DNA from: Nostoc flagelliforme FACHB-838
GTDB lineage: Bacteria > Cyanobacteriota > Cyanobacteriia > Cyanobacteriales > Nostocaceae
NCBI RefSeq assembly: GCF_014698065.1
Contig: NZ_JACJSI010000018.1
Coordinates: 40,881-104,880, forward strand
Direction: 5' to 3'
Length of the DNA: 64,000 nucleotides
Of this stretch, positions 1 to 8,711 are shown piece after piece. A model generated the notes under the pieces. That model was not told the DNA's origin, searched no databases, and saw only the letters and a list, made by a program, of their open reading frames with translations. Positions within the stretch are counted from its first letter, which is position 1. Every line of letters begins with the position of its first letter. Position numbers and translations under genes: made by a program.

Positions 1-1370
1 ATAAAGATGGTCAGGAGACAGACGAGAAGGGACAACCAATTCGGGGACGGACACAAGATTACATCATTACGCGAGAAGTGGAGTTGAAGCCAGGACAAGT
101 ATTCAATCGCAACACAGTGCAAAGAGACTTACAGCGCGTGTATGGGCTGGGACTGTTTGAAGATGTGAATGTCTCCCTTGACCCTGGTACTGACCCCAGC
201 AAAGTGGATGTAGTAGTGAATGTAGCTGAACGCAGCAGTGGTTCGATTGCGGCTGGGGCAGGTATTAGTTCTGCTAGCGGACTTTTTGGAACAGTTAGCT
301 ATCAGCAGCAAAACCTGAACGGTAGGAACCAAAAACTGGGAGCAGAAGTACAGGTGGGAGAACGGGAACTGCTGTTTGATGTGCGGTTTACAGACCCCTG
401 GATTGCCGGAGATCCTTACCGGACTTCCTACACAACCAATCTTTTCCGCCGCAGTTCGATTTCATTGATTTTTGATGGCAAAGATCAAGATATTAGGACT
501 TTTGAACCAAACAACGTCAATAATGAAGATTCTCAGGATCGCCCCCGCATTCTCCGGCTAGGTGGTGGTGTCACCTTTACCCGTCCCTTATCAGCTAATC
601 CTTACAAAAGTTCCGTCTGGACTGCTTCAACAGGTATACAGTATCAACGAGTTTCTGCCCGTGATGCTGATGGCAATCTCAGACCAAGAGGAGGGCTATT
701 CAATGATGATGGAATTCCCATTGACGAAAATGGAAACCCCACCAGCAATGGTCAACCAATCACAATTCCACTGACCGAATCTCCAGGAGGGCAAGACGAT
801 TTACTACTATTGCAAGTCGGTCTACAGCGCGATCTCCGTAATAACCCATTGCAACCCACTAGTGGGTCTTATCTGCGTTTTGGGGTCGATCAGTCGGTTC
901 CCATTGGACTAGGCAACATTTTCCTTACCAGATTACGGGGTAGCTACAGTCAATATTTACCCATCAAGCTGATTAGCCTCAGTAAAGGGCCACAAACTCT
1001 AGCATTTAACCTACAAGGAGGAACCGTCCTTGGTGACTTGCCCCCCTACGAAGCCTTTACCATTGGCGGTAGCAATTCCGTCCGGGGTTATGAAGAAGGA
1101 GCATTAGCTAGTGGGCGCTCTTATGTGCAAGCATCAGTTGAGTATCGGTTTCCTGTTTTTTCAGTAGTCAGTGGCGCACTATTTTTTGATCTCGGCAGTG
1201 ACCTGGGAACTAGTACTAGGGCGGCTGAAGTGTTGAACAAAAATGGTAGCGGCTATGGTTATGGTCTTGGCGTTCGCGTCCAGTCTCCACTAGGGCCAAT
1301 TCGCATTGACTACGGTATCAACGATGACGGTGATAGCCGGATTAATTTCGGTATTGGCGAAAGGTTTTAA
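1..1370 (+). CDS. bamA: BamA/Omp85 outer-membrane assembly protein, 3' part
   Basis: Inserts beta-barrel proteins into the outer membrane; it is the cyanobacterial relative of chloroplast Toc75. The reading frame is open from the first bases of the window (frame of base 3), so the gene starts upstream. The GTG at 78 is internal and not a start. The visible part holds the end of the last POTRA domain (ELKPGQVFNRNTVQRDLQRV, then GLFEDVNVSL), followed by about 380 residues of membrane barrel. The conserved loop-6 motif VRGY is present (SNSVRGYEEG). The protein ends in INFGIGERF, with the terminal Phe expected of an outer-membrane beta-signal. It lies directly upstream of the lipid A genes lpxC-fabZ-lpxA-lpxB, so the region groups outer-membrane protein and LPS biogenesis. 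Family identity is secure; the exact paralogue cannot be told without the N-terminus. Confidence 0.9.
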   Translation, partial: KDGQETDEKGQPIRGRTQDYIITREVELKPGQVFNRNTVQRDLQRVYGLGLFEDVNVSLDPGTDPSKVDVVVNVAERSSGSIAAGAGISSASGLFGTVSYQQQNLNGRNQKLGAEVQVGERELLFDVRFTDPWIAGDPYRTSYTTNLFRRSSISLIFDGKDQDIRTFEPNNVNNEDSQDRPRILRLGGGVTFTRPLSANPYKSSVWTASTGIQYQRVSARDADGNLRPRGGLFNDDGIPIDENGNPTSNGQPITIPLTESPGGQDDLLLLQVGLQRDLRNNPLQPTSGSYLRFGVDQSVPIGLGNIFLTRLRGSYSQYLPIKLISLSKGPQTLAFNLQGGTVLGDLPPYEAFTIGGSNSVRGYEEGALASGRSYVQASVEYRFPVFSVVSGALFFDLGSDLGTSTRAAEVLNKNGSGYGYGLGVRVQSPLGPIRIDYGINDDGDSRINFGIGERF

Positions 1371-1374
1371 TAAT

Positions 1375-1442
1375 TTGTCATTAGTCATTGGTCATTGATC
1401 ATTGGTCATTAGTGAATCACAAAGGACAAAGGACAAATGACA
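1375..1442. repeat. CATTGGT/ACAAATG heptamer-type short repeat
   Basis: Imperfect runs of TCATTGGTCATT followed by ACAAAGGACAAATGAC form a long potential hairpin between the BamA gene and lpxC. The same sequence family recurs at 11932-12006, 29628-29666 and 34112-34166. It matches the style of the short tandemly repeated heptamers known from heterocystous cyanobacteria. Confidence 0.7.
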
Positions 1443-1591
1443 ATTAACTTTGCTGGATTAGCTTGCTAATTTTTACATTTACCTCAATACTGTTCCGATA
1501 AAGGGATTAATGACATTTTTAGGGGAATATCAGGGACTTTACCAAAACAGACAATGAACAATACTAAAGGAAATATATTGACTTTTCGGCT

Positions 1592-2440
1592 ATGCAACAA
1601 CACACTCTAGCAGCCGAAATCACCCAAATAGGGGTGGGATTGCATAGCGGTGTGAGTACCCAGGTGCGGATACTACCAGCCTCGGCGGGAAGTGGACGCT
1701 ACTTTGTGCGGGTGGATTTACCGGATTTACCGATAATTCCAGCCCAAGTTGCGGCAGTTAGTCACACTGTTCTCTCAACTCAGTTGGGTAAGGGTGAGGT
1801 ATCAGTTCGCACGGTAGAGCATTTGTTGGCAGCCCTTTCGGGTATGGGTGTGGATAATGCCCGTATTGAAATTGACGGCCCTGAAGTACCACTTTTAGAT
1901 GGTTCAGCAAGTGTGTGGACAGCTAACATTGCCCAAGTTGGCTTAGTATCACAACCCGTTAACAACCAAGTTCCCTTGGTTGTTACAGAACCAATATGGG
2001 TCTATCAAGGAGATGCCTTTGTATCTGCCCTCCCAGCACCAGAAACCCGCTTTAGTTACGGTATTGATTTTGACCTACCCGCCATTGGTAATCAATGGCA
2101 TAGTTGGTCACTAACCGCAGAACAAGGAACAACTTCTGCTAGCTTTGCTGCGGAAATTGCTCCGGCACGTACTTTTGGGTTACTGCATCAAATTGAACAC
2201 TTACAAAAAACAGGGTTAATTAAAGGTGGCAGTTTGGATAATGCACTCGTTTGTGGCCCAGAAGGCTGGCTAAATCCACCATTGAGATTTGCAAATGAGC
2301 CAGTCCGTCATAAAATCTTGGATTTAGTAGGAGATTTGAGTTTATTAGGAACTTTTCCGATCGCTCATTTTTTAGCGTATAAAGCTAGTCATAATTTACA
2401 CATTCAACTGGCTCAAAAAATTTTAGATTGGGGATTTTAG
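1592..2440 (+). CDS. lpxC: UDP-3-O-acyl-N-acetylglucosamine deacetylase LpxC
   Basis: Zinc deacetylase catalysing the first committed step of lipid A synthesis in the cytoplasm. At 282 residues it is close to family length. Visible signatures are the Glu-His pair (E76, H77) in [18 protein letters not shown], the substrate-channel segment EVPLLDGSA, the [10 protein letters not shown] region, and the C-terminal zinc motif H-x3-D in [15 protein letters not shown], followed by the His in [11 protein letters not shown]. The ATG start opens directly into the conserved N-terminus ([15 protein letters not shown]). fabZ and lpxA follow on the same strand, so this is the second gene of the lipid A cluster. 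Nothing is missing that would make it inactive. Confidence 0.95.
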   Translation: MQQHTLAAEITQIGVGLHSGVSTQVRILPASAGSGRYFVRVDLPDLPIIPAQVAAVSHTVLSTQLGKGEVSVRTVEHLLAALSGMGVDNARIEIDGPEVPLLDGSASVWTANIAQVGLVSQPVNNQVPLVVTEPIWVYQGDAFVSALPAPETRFSYGIDFDLPAIGNQWHSWSLTAEQGTTSASFAAEIAPARTFGLLHQIEHLQKTGLIKGGSLDNALVCGPEGWLNPPLRFANEPVRHKILDLVGDLSLLGTFPIAHFLAYKASHNLHIQLAQKILDWGF

Positions 2441-2516
2441 ATTGGGGATTGCTTCTCAAGTCTAAAATCCACGATGATTAAGGCTTTCGATATACGCTTG
2501 CCTACTCAACTTTCAG

Positions 2517-3074
2517 ATGAAAAATCAACTAACTATACGGCCAATGTCAATCCTCACTGAAGTGAATACAATCGATACGACTACACCTACATCTACTGAA
2601 TCACAGGCTATAAATGAGACTACAATCAGTTCTGAAATTAAAACAACTTTCACATCTGAAGAAATTCAGAAATTGTTACCCCACCGCTACCCATTTTTAC
2701 TTGTAGACAAAATAATTGACTACGTTCCAGGTAAAAAAGCTGTTGGCGTTAAAAATGTTACTATCAACGAACCCCATTTTCAAGGACATTTCCCTGAACG
2801 TCCACTGATGCCAGGGGTGCTAATTGTTGAAGCAATGGCACAAGTTGGGGGTATTGTCCTAACTCAAATGTCTTCGGTAGAAGGCGGACTCTTTGTCTTT
2901 GCTGGTATCGATAAAGTTCGCTTTCGCCGCCAGATTGTACCGGGGGATCAACTAGTCATAACGGTGGAACTGTTATGGGTAAAACAACGTCGTTTCGGTA
3001 AGATGCAAAGTCGTGCCGAAGTTGACGGTCAACTTGCTTGTGAAGGGGAATTAATGTTTTCTTTAGTTAACTAA
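2517..3074 (+). CDS. fabZ: 3-hydroxyacyl-ACP dehydratase FabZ
   Basis: Dehydrates 3-hydroxyacyl-ACP in fatty-acid elongation; with LpxA and LpxC it sets the flow of 3-hydroxyacyl chains into lipid A. It is a hot-dog fold enzyme. The conserved core begins near residue 50 ([17 protein letters not shown]), and the catalytic His and Glu lie in [16 protein letters not shown] and [10 protein letters not shown]. The core is normal but the open frame carries about 50 extra N-terminal residues, low in complexity and rich in Thr and Ser. A second in-frame ATG at 2544 (MSILTEVN) may be the true start; neither ATG has a strong Shine-Dalgarno. It lies between lpxC and lpxA, as in many Gram-negative bacteria. 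Confidence 0.94.
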   Translation: MKNQLTIRPMSILTEVNTIDTTTPTSTESQAINETTISSEIKTTFTSEEIQKLLPHRYPFLLVDKIIDYVPGKKAVGVKNVTINEPHFQGHFPERPLMPGVLIVEAMAQVGGIVLTQMSSVEGGLFVFAGIDKVRFRRQIVPGDQLVITVELLWVKQRRFGKMQSRAEVDGQLACEGELMFSLVN

Positions 3075-3374
3075 AAGTTTGCTTTCGTGGTATGGGCATA
3101 GCCGTGAAATGCCCCTACTGAATCCCGAAAAAGGATAACAGTAAAAAAAAATCCACAACAGCATTTAATAATTTCTTGATTTTCGACACCCTCTGTACGA
3201 GACGCACTCACAAACACATTTAACTTGCTTTGCCCGACACTTACGTTCACTGAAATACTTCACGCTCAACAATGCCAGCCGCCTCAATGGGATGGTAGTC
3301 AGTATAACTCTCTTAACCAGAGTAACGCGCTGCCTCACAAACCCGGCCCGGCATTGGCTTATCAAGACAGTTCT

Positions 3375-3389
3375 GGAGATTCACCCTTG
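3375..3389 (+). promoter_or_regulatory. RBS and TTG start of lpxA
   Basis: GGAG at 3375-3378 lies 8 bases before TTG at 3387, which opens exactly at the conserved LpxA N-terminus (KTLIHPTAVIHP). The upstream in-frame ATG at 3225 would add 54 residues with no family resemblance. This site therefore decides the start. Confidence 0.7.
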
Positions 3390-4205
3390 AAAACGCTAAT
3401 TCATCCAACTGCTGTAATTCATCCGAAATCGGAACTCCACCATACAGTGCAAGTCGGTGCCTATGCTGTGATTGGAGCGCATGTCAAAGTGGGCCCTGAA
3501 ACAATAATCGGCGCTCATGCAGTGCTAGAGGGGCCTTGTGAAATTGGGGCGCAAAATCAGATTTTTACAGGTGCAGCCATCGGCATGGAACCCCAGGATC
3601 TCAAGTTTGTGGGAGAACCAACCTGGGTCAAAATTGGTGATAACAACTTAATTCGTGAGTACGTTACGATTAACCGCGCTACCGGTGCTGGTGAAGCGAC
3701 GGTAATTGGTGACGGCAATCTGTTGATGGCTTATGTCCATGTGGCTCATAACTGCGTGATTGAAGACCAGGTAGTGATTGCTAACTCTGTGGCGTTAGCT
3801 GGTCATGTCCATATAGAGTCACGCGCTAGGCTGAGTGGGGTTTTAGGTGTCCATCAATTTGTACGTATTGGTAGACACGCAATGGTAGGAGGCATGGCAC
3901 GTATTGACCGGGATGTAGCCCCATATATGCTGGTGGAGGGAAATCCCGCGCGGGTGCGAACCCTGAATATTGTGGGACTCAAACGGTCTGGTATGGATTC
4001 AGCAGATTTACTTATGCTGAAAAAAGCTTTCCGCATTCTCTACCGTTCTGATTTGTCCTTTAAGGATGCTTTGGAAAAGTTGGAATTGTTAGGGGATAGC
4101 GAACAGTTGCAGCATTTACGTCGTTTTCTGCTACTTTCTCAGATGCCTGGAAGACGTGGCTTGATTCCCGGTAAAGGCAAAAAAGGCGTTAGTGATGAAT
4201 CGTGA
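3387..4205 (+). CDS. lpxA: UDP-GlcNAc acyltransferase LpxA
   Basis: Transfers a 3-hydroxyacyl chain from ACP to UDP-GlcNAc, the first reaction of lipid A synthesis. The protein is a left-handed parallel beta-helix of hexapeptide repeats: IHPTAVIHPKSELHHTVQVGAYAVIG and onward. Next come the GMEPQDLKFVGEPT segment and the catalytic His in AYVHVAHNCVI. A helical C-terminus follows. From TTG 3387 the protein is 272 residues, the usual family length. The longer frame from ATG 3225 (326 residues) has an unrelated N-terminal tail and is rejected on the ribosome-binding site and homology. lpxB follows after about 110 bases. Confidence 0.93.
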   Translation: MKTLIHPTAVIHPKSELHHTVQVGAYAVIGAHVKVGPETIIGAHAVLEGPCEIGAQNQIFTGAAIGMEPQDLKFVGEPTWVKIGDNNLIREYVTINRATGAGEATVIGDGNLLMAYVHVAHNCVIEDQVVIANSVALAGHVHIESRARLSGVLGVHQFVRIGRHAMVGGMARIDRDVAPYMLVEGNPARVRTLNIVGLKRSGMDSADLLMLKKAFRILYRSDLSFKDALEKLELLGDSEQLQHLRRFLLLSQMPGRRGLIPGKGKKGVSDES

Positions 4206-4317
4206 ATTATAAGTTAGGAGTTATGAGCTGATGGCTTAAATTTTTAACTCTTCACTCCTAACTCCTCACTCCTAATTATTTATTGCCTAACTACTAACTA
4301 CTCACTCCAATTATCAA
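4206..4317. repeat. TTAGGAGTTATGA / CTCCTAACTCCT short repeats
   Basis: The lpxA-lpxB spacer is made of reiterated TTAGGAGT and ACTCCTAACT-type words that can pair with each other. A related sequence fills 39119-39210 upstream of the dihydroorotase-like gene. No promoter was recognised. Confidence 0.5.
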
Positions 4318-5484
4318 ATGCGGATATTTATCAGCACTGGCGAAGTATCTGGCGATTTACAAGGGTCGCTGCTAATTACAGCGCTGAAGCGTCAAGCTGT
4401 GGCGATTGGGTTGGAATTAGAGATTGTGGCACTGGGTGGCGAAAAAATGGTCGCGGCTGGGGCAATTCTGCTGGGAAATACCAGTAGTATTGGCTCAATG
4501 GGTATTCTAGAGGGGCTACCTTATGTTTTACCGACTCTCCAGGTGCAACGTCAAGCGATCGCTTCCCTAAAAGAAAATCCACCAGATTTAGTGGTGCTGA
4601 TTGATTATATGACTCCCAATCTGGAAATTGGGACTTATATGAAACGGCAGTTACCAGATGTGCCTGTGGTATATTACATCGCTCCCCAAGAGTGGGCTTG
4701 GTCATTAAGTTTGCGTAGAACTAACCGAATTATCGGTTTTACAGATAAGCTGTTGGCAATTTTCCCACAAGAAGCCCGTTACTTTCAGGAAAAAGGGGCA
4801 GAAGTTAGTTGGGTAGGGCATCCTTTAGTTGACCGAATGCAAGACGCTCCTAGTCGCCAAGCAGCCCGTGTAACACTGGGGATTGCACCAGAAGAGATTG
4901 CGATCGCACTGCTCCCCGCTTCTCGTCGCCAAGAACTAAAATATCTTTTACCAACTATTTTTCAAGCTGCCCAAACTATTCAAGCTAAATTACCTGAAGT
5001 TCGTTTCTGGATTCCCCTGTCGCTGGAAGTCTATAGACAGCCAATTGAGGAGGCTATTGAGCGTTACGGTTTACGGGCGACAGTTGTATCAGGTCAACAA
5101 ATGGAAGTTTTTGCTGCGGCTGATTTAGCCATTAGTAAATCTGGTACTGTCAATTTAGAACTTGCTCTGTTCAAAGTGCCGCAAGTTGTAGTTTACCGTC
5201 TAAGTTCCCTGACTGCTTGGATAGCTCGTAAAATCCTCAAAGGTTCTATAACCTTCGCATCACCACCTAATTTAGTAGTGATGAAGCCGATTGTGCCAGA
5301 ATTTTTACAAGAACAAGCCACACCAGAAAATATTATCCAAGCAGCGATGGAACTGCTACTCAATCCCCATCGTAGAGAGCAAACTTTGCTAGATTATGAG
5401 GAAATGCGGCGAAGTTTGGGAGAAGTTGGAGTGTGCGATCGCGCTGCTCAAGAAATTTTACAAATGCGACCAAATAATTCGTAA
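4318..5484 (+). CDS. lpxB: Lipid-A-disaccharide synthase LpxB
   Basis: GT19-family inverting glycosyltransferase that condenses UDP-2,3-diacylglucosamine with lipid X on the inner face of the inner membrane. At 388 residues it is of normal length. Recognisable segments are the N-terminus RIFISTGEVSGDLQGSLL, the LVVLIDYMTPNLEI strand, VVYYIAPQEWAW, the VSWVGHPLVD segment, LLPASRRQEL, and the sugar-nucleotide binding part LAISKSGTVNLELALFKVPQVVVYR. It is the last gene of the lipid A cluster. The downstream spacer is filled with palindromic repeats rather than an obvious terminator. Confidence 0.95.
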   Translation: MRIFISTGEVSGDLQGSLLITALKRQAVAIGLELEIVALGGEKMVAAGAILLGNTSSIGSMGILEGLPYVLPTLQVQRQAIASLKENPPDLVVLIDYMTPNLEIGTYMKRQLPDVPVVYYIAPQEWAWSLSLRRTNRIIGFTDKLLAIFPQEARYFQEKGAEVSWVGHPLVDRMQDAPSRQAARVTLGIAPEEIAIALLPASRRQELKYLLPTIFQAAQTIQAKLPEVRFWIPLSLEVYRQPIEEAIERYGLRATVVSGQQMEVFAAADLAISKSGTVNLELALFKVPQVVVYRLSSLTAWIARKILKGSITFASPPNLVVMKPIVPEFLQEQATPENIIQAAMELLLNPHRREQTLLDYEEMRRSLGEVGVCDRAAQEILQMRPNNS

Positions 5485-5664
5485 TTCGTAATTAAAAATA
5501 ATTAAAAATAGAGAATCAATCAGTTTATTTATGAATAAAATAAGTGTGAAGCACCTGTTTTTGCCAGAAGCCGCATTTATCATTGGGTAATTACGAATTA
5601 TGTTAGCGTAGCGGTAGCGAGTCCGCGAGCGTCATTATAAATTACGAACTTAGATTGGGATGTC
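5485..5664. repeat. TAATTCGTAATT / GCGTAGCGGTAGCGAGTC dispersed repeat
   Basis: The spacer before the methyltransferase carries AATTCGTAATT words, an AATTACGAATTA block and GCGTAGCGGTAGCGAGTC. The same GCGTAGCGGTAGCGAGTC block flanked by AATTACGAATTA recurs at 49329-49411 upstream of the hpnH 3' end. It is a dispersed element of the genome, probably non-coding. Confidence 0.65.
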
Positions 5665-6927
5665 ATGGCTTATGAGATGAAAAAACAAAGAGCGATCGCA
5701 GTTGACTTATTTGCTGGCGCGGGCGGTATGACTCTTGGCTTTGAGCAAGCTGGTTTTGATGTGCTAGCGTCTGTGGAAATCGACCCTATACACTGTGCAA
5801 CACATGAGTTTAACTTCCCTTATTGCTCAGTGTTATGTAAAAGTGTTGTAGATACAACGGGGGAAGAAATTAGGAATCGGTCTGAGATTGGCGATCGCGA
5901 AATTGATGTGGTAATTTGTGGTTCGCCATGTCAAGGATTTTCCCTAATTGGTAAAAGGGCTGTTGACGATCCGCGAAACTCTTTGGTTTTTCACTTTCAT
6001 CGGCTGGTTTTTGAGCTAAAACCGAAATTCTTTGTAATGGAAAATGTTCGGGGGATCACAGTTGGTAAACATAAACAAATCCTTCAAAGCTTGATTAGCG
6101 AATTTAGAATTAATGGCTATAAGGTAGAAGAAAAGTACCAAATTCTCAACGCTGCAAATTATGGAGTACCACAGTCCCGTGAGAGATTATTTCTTATAGG
6201 TGCAAGGGAAGATGTAGAATTACCAAAATACCCTCAGCCGATTACTAAACAGGCGCTAATAAATAACTTAACTACTAAAAAAATTTCTGAGATTCCATTG
6301 AGTCCTACAGTATCGGATGCAATTATAGATTTACCTGAAATAGAAAAATATCCTGAGTTACTAACAAGAGATTGGGTTGTAGCAGAATATGGAAAGCCTA
6401 GTAACTATGCTCTTGTACTTCGTGGTATTAAATGCCTAGATAATGATTATTCTTACAAACGAGAAGATGATTTGCGAATACTTTCATCAAGCTTAAGAAC
6501 AAAACATTCGGCGGAAACTATTAAACGTTTTCAGGATACTCAACAAGGTGAGAGAGAAAAAATTAGTCGTTTTTATAAGCTGCATCCTGCTGGTGTCTGT
6601 AATACTTTAAGAGCCGGAACAGACAAGTACAGGGGTTCTTTCACATCTCCTAGACCGATTCATCCATCCACGCCTCGCTGTATCACAGTTAGGGAAGCGG
6701 CAAGATTACATTCTTACCCAGATTGGTTTAGGTTTCATGTAACCAAATGGCACGGATTTAGGCAAGTTGGTAACTCTGTACCACCTCTACTAGCCAAGGC
6801 TGTGGCAGCAGAAATTATTCGCAGTTTAGATATTTCGCCCTTCAAGCCCAGTTTACGATACAAGTTGGGAGAGGAGAAGCTATTACAATTTAATATGTCG
6901 CAAGCAGCTCAATATTATCAGTTTTGA
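5665..6927 (+). CDS. DNA cytosine-5 methyltransferase (orphan)
   Basis: Transfers a methyl group from SAM to C5 of cytosine in a specific DNA sequence. The motifs appear in order: I (VDLFAGAGGMTLGFEQAG, residues 13-30), IV with the catalytic Cys89 in GSPCQGFSLIG, VI (FVMENVRG, near 126), VIII (PQSRERLFLIGAR) and X (FRQVGNSVPPLLAKAVAAEI). The region between VIII and X, about residues 220-350, is the target-recognition domain; its specificity cannot be read. ATG at 5665 or 5677 could be the start. There is no restriction endonuclease gene beside it: the neighbours are lpxB and a VOC protein. It is therefore an orphan methyltransferase or the remnant of a restriction-modification pair, with repeat-rich DNA upstream. 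Confidence 0.93.
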   Translation: MAYEMKKQRAIAVDLFAGAGGMTLGFEQAGFDVLASVEIDPIHCATHEFNFPYCSVLCKSVVDTTGEEIRNRSEIGDREIDVVICGSPCQGFSLIGKRAVDDPRNSLVFHFHRLVFELKPKFFVMENVRGITVGKHKQILQSLISEFRINGYKVEEKYQILNAANYGVPQSRERLFLIGAREDVELPKYPQPITKQALINNLTTKKISEIPLSPTVSDAIIDLPEIEKYPELLTRDWVVAEYGKPSNYALVLRGIKCLDNDYSYKREDDLRILSSSLRTKHSAETIKRFQDTQQGEREKISRFYKLHPAGVCNTLRAGTDKYRGSFTSPRPIHPSTPRCITVREAARLHSYPDWFRFHVTKWHGFRQVGNSVPPLLAKAVAAEIIRSLDISPFKPSLRYKLGEEKLLQFNMSQAAQYYQF

Positions 6928-7090
6928 TACGGGTATTTTATTTATCCCCAATCCTAAAATGATGCTTGCGGTTAGTTAAATCACTATGTTTTATTAATCT
7001 GAAAATACCTGTAAAATAAAATTTCTCTAAGGTTGACATCTTGGCTGCCTATGCTGTGTAAGTTAAAAGTTTAAAAGGCAATAGGCAAAT

Positions 7091-7522
7091 ATGGTTTTCC
7101 AGTACACTAACGCATTTATCACTATAGCATCGGTTAATCTTGATAAATTAGTAAATTTCTATACTAAATTGCTAGAGGAAAAGCCAGTTATTTTGATTCC
7201 GAATGTCTATGCTGAGTTTAATTTAGGTAGTACGCGATTAGGTATTTTTAAACCGAAGAAGACAAACGAGTCGGAATTTGCAGCCATGTCTAAGGATAAG
7301 CAGCTTCTTGAGGATACGCTTTGCGAAGCTGTGTATACCAAAAGTAAGATAAGTTTGTGTTTAGAGGTGAGTAACTTAGAAGATGCGATCGCTCACCTAA
7401 CTACTTTGGGCTATCCTCCACCAGGAAACATTTCCATTGCTTCCCACGGCAGAGAAATTTATGCCTATGACCCTGATGGCAATCGTCTAATTTTACATCA
7501 AGCCTCAGTGAATGATAATTAA
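7091..7522 (+). CDS. VOC (glyoxalase/bleomycin-resistance) family protein
   Basis: Vicinal-oxygen-chelate fold protein of 143 residues. It begins with the usual first strand and helix (AFITIASVNLDKLVNFYTKLLEEKP) and ends with the second-module strand IYAYDPDGNRLILHQ, where the conserved D-P-D-G-N and the late acidic position are typical. Family members are metal-dependent lyases, dioxygenases or drug-binding proteins, so the substrate cannot be inferred. It stands 26-32 bases before the RbgA-like gene and may be co-transcribed with it. Confidence 0.8.
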   Translation: MVFQYTNAFITIASVNLDKLVNFYTKLLEEKPVILIPNVYAEFNLGSTRLGIFKPKKTNESEFAAMSKDKQLLEDTLCEAVYTKSKISLCLEVSNLEDAIAHLTTLGYPPPGNISIASHGREIYAYDPDGNRLILHQASVNDN

Positions 7523-7553
7523 TAAGTGATAATAATTTATTTGGTAATTGATT

Positions 7554-8435
7554 ATGGCTATAACTCAAAACTATAGATTAAACCTGATTCAATGGTATCC
7601 AGGTCACATTGCGAAAGCTGAAAGGAAGCTAAAAGAACAGCTGAAGCGCGTAGATGTGGTGTTTGAGGTACGAGACGCTCGGATTCCCTTAGCGACTCAC
7701 CATCCCCAAATAGGTGAGTGGGTGGAGGGTAAGAAACGGGTGTTGATTCTTAACCGAGTAGATATGATTACACCACAAATGCGATCGCTATGGATAGATT
7801 GGTTTAAACGTCAAGGAGAAGTCCCTTATTTTACCAACGCTCAACATGGTAAAGGTATAGCAGAAGTGGCGCGGGCAGCGCAAGCCGCTGGAGTAGAACT
7901 CAATCAAAGAAGAAGCGATCGCGGGATGTTACCTCGTCCAGTCCGGGCTGTGGTGATTGGTTTTCCTAATGTCGGTAAATCAGCATTGATTAACCGCCTG
8001 TTGGGAAAGCGAGTCGTGGAAAGTGCAGCCCGTCCTGGCGTGACTCGACAACTGCGCTGGGTGCGAATTTCCGAACATTTGGAATTATTAGATGCTCCTG
8101 GTGTTATCCCTTTAAGATTGGAAGACCAAGATGCAGCATTGAAATTAGCTATTTGTGATGATATCGGTGAAGCATCTTACGATAATCAGCTAGTAGCAGC
8201 AGCCCTAGTGGATTTACTCAACTATTTAGAAGCTGTAGCCGCAGATTTATTACCAAAGAAACCATTACAGTCCCGTTACCAACTTGATTCGACATCAGAC
8301 ACCGGAGATACCTATTTGCACGCCTTGGCAGAGCATCGTTACAAAGGTGATATAGAGCGAGCTGCAAGGCAACTTTTAACAGATTTTCGCAAGGGGTTAT
8401 TGGGTGAAATGAGTTTGGAATTACCACCTAACTAG
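7554..8435 (+). CDS. rbgA: Ribosome biogenesis GTPase YlqF/RbgA
   Basis: GTPase acting in late assembly of the 50S subunit. The G motifs are circularly permuted as in the YlqF/RbgA family: WYPGHIAKAERKLKEQLKRVDVVFEVRDARIP first, then G4 (LILNRVDM), then G1 (GFPNVGKSALINRLLG) and G3 (LLDAPGVI). The C-terminal helical domain follows (residues about 200-290). The frame extends to a TTG at 7548, but ATG 7554 gives the family N-terminus and is preferred; the protein is then 293 residues. The usual G4 Lys is Arg (NRVD), a common variant in cyanobacteria. Confidence 0.92.
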   Translation: MAITQNYRLNLIQWYPGHIAKAERKLKEQLKRVDVVFEVRDARIPLATHHPQIGEWVEGKKRVLILNRVDMITPQMRSLWIDWFKRQGEVPYFTNAQHGKGIAEVARAAQAAGVELNQRRSDRGMLPRPVRAVVIGFPNVGKSALINRLLGKRVVESAARPGVTRQLRWVRISEHLELLDAPGVIPLRLEDQDAALKLAICDDIGEASYDNQLVAAALVDLLNYLEAVAADLLPKKPLQSRYQLDSTSDTGDTYLHALAEHRYKGDIERAARQLLTDFRKGLLGEMSLELPPN

Positions 8436-8711
8436 ATTTCAAGCATTTTCAGCCCGTTTTTGAGTAGCGAGTGAATAGCGTTCAAAAATCTGGACGCTCG
8501 GCTTTGGTGAGTTTGAATAAATATTATATTTTCAGGCGATGCCCCAGACGCGATCGCTCCAGCATAATTACTTCCTTTGATGTAATATCCGTCACATACA
8601 CTTGTCGGAATGCAGTTAACAGTGTCATAAAGAAAAGGTGAAGGTTAACCTGTAGGGTATAACTTACCTTAAAGTTGCTTGACCTCTAGCTTCGATGGAT
8701 CTATCACACTC

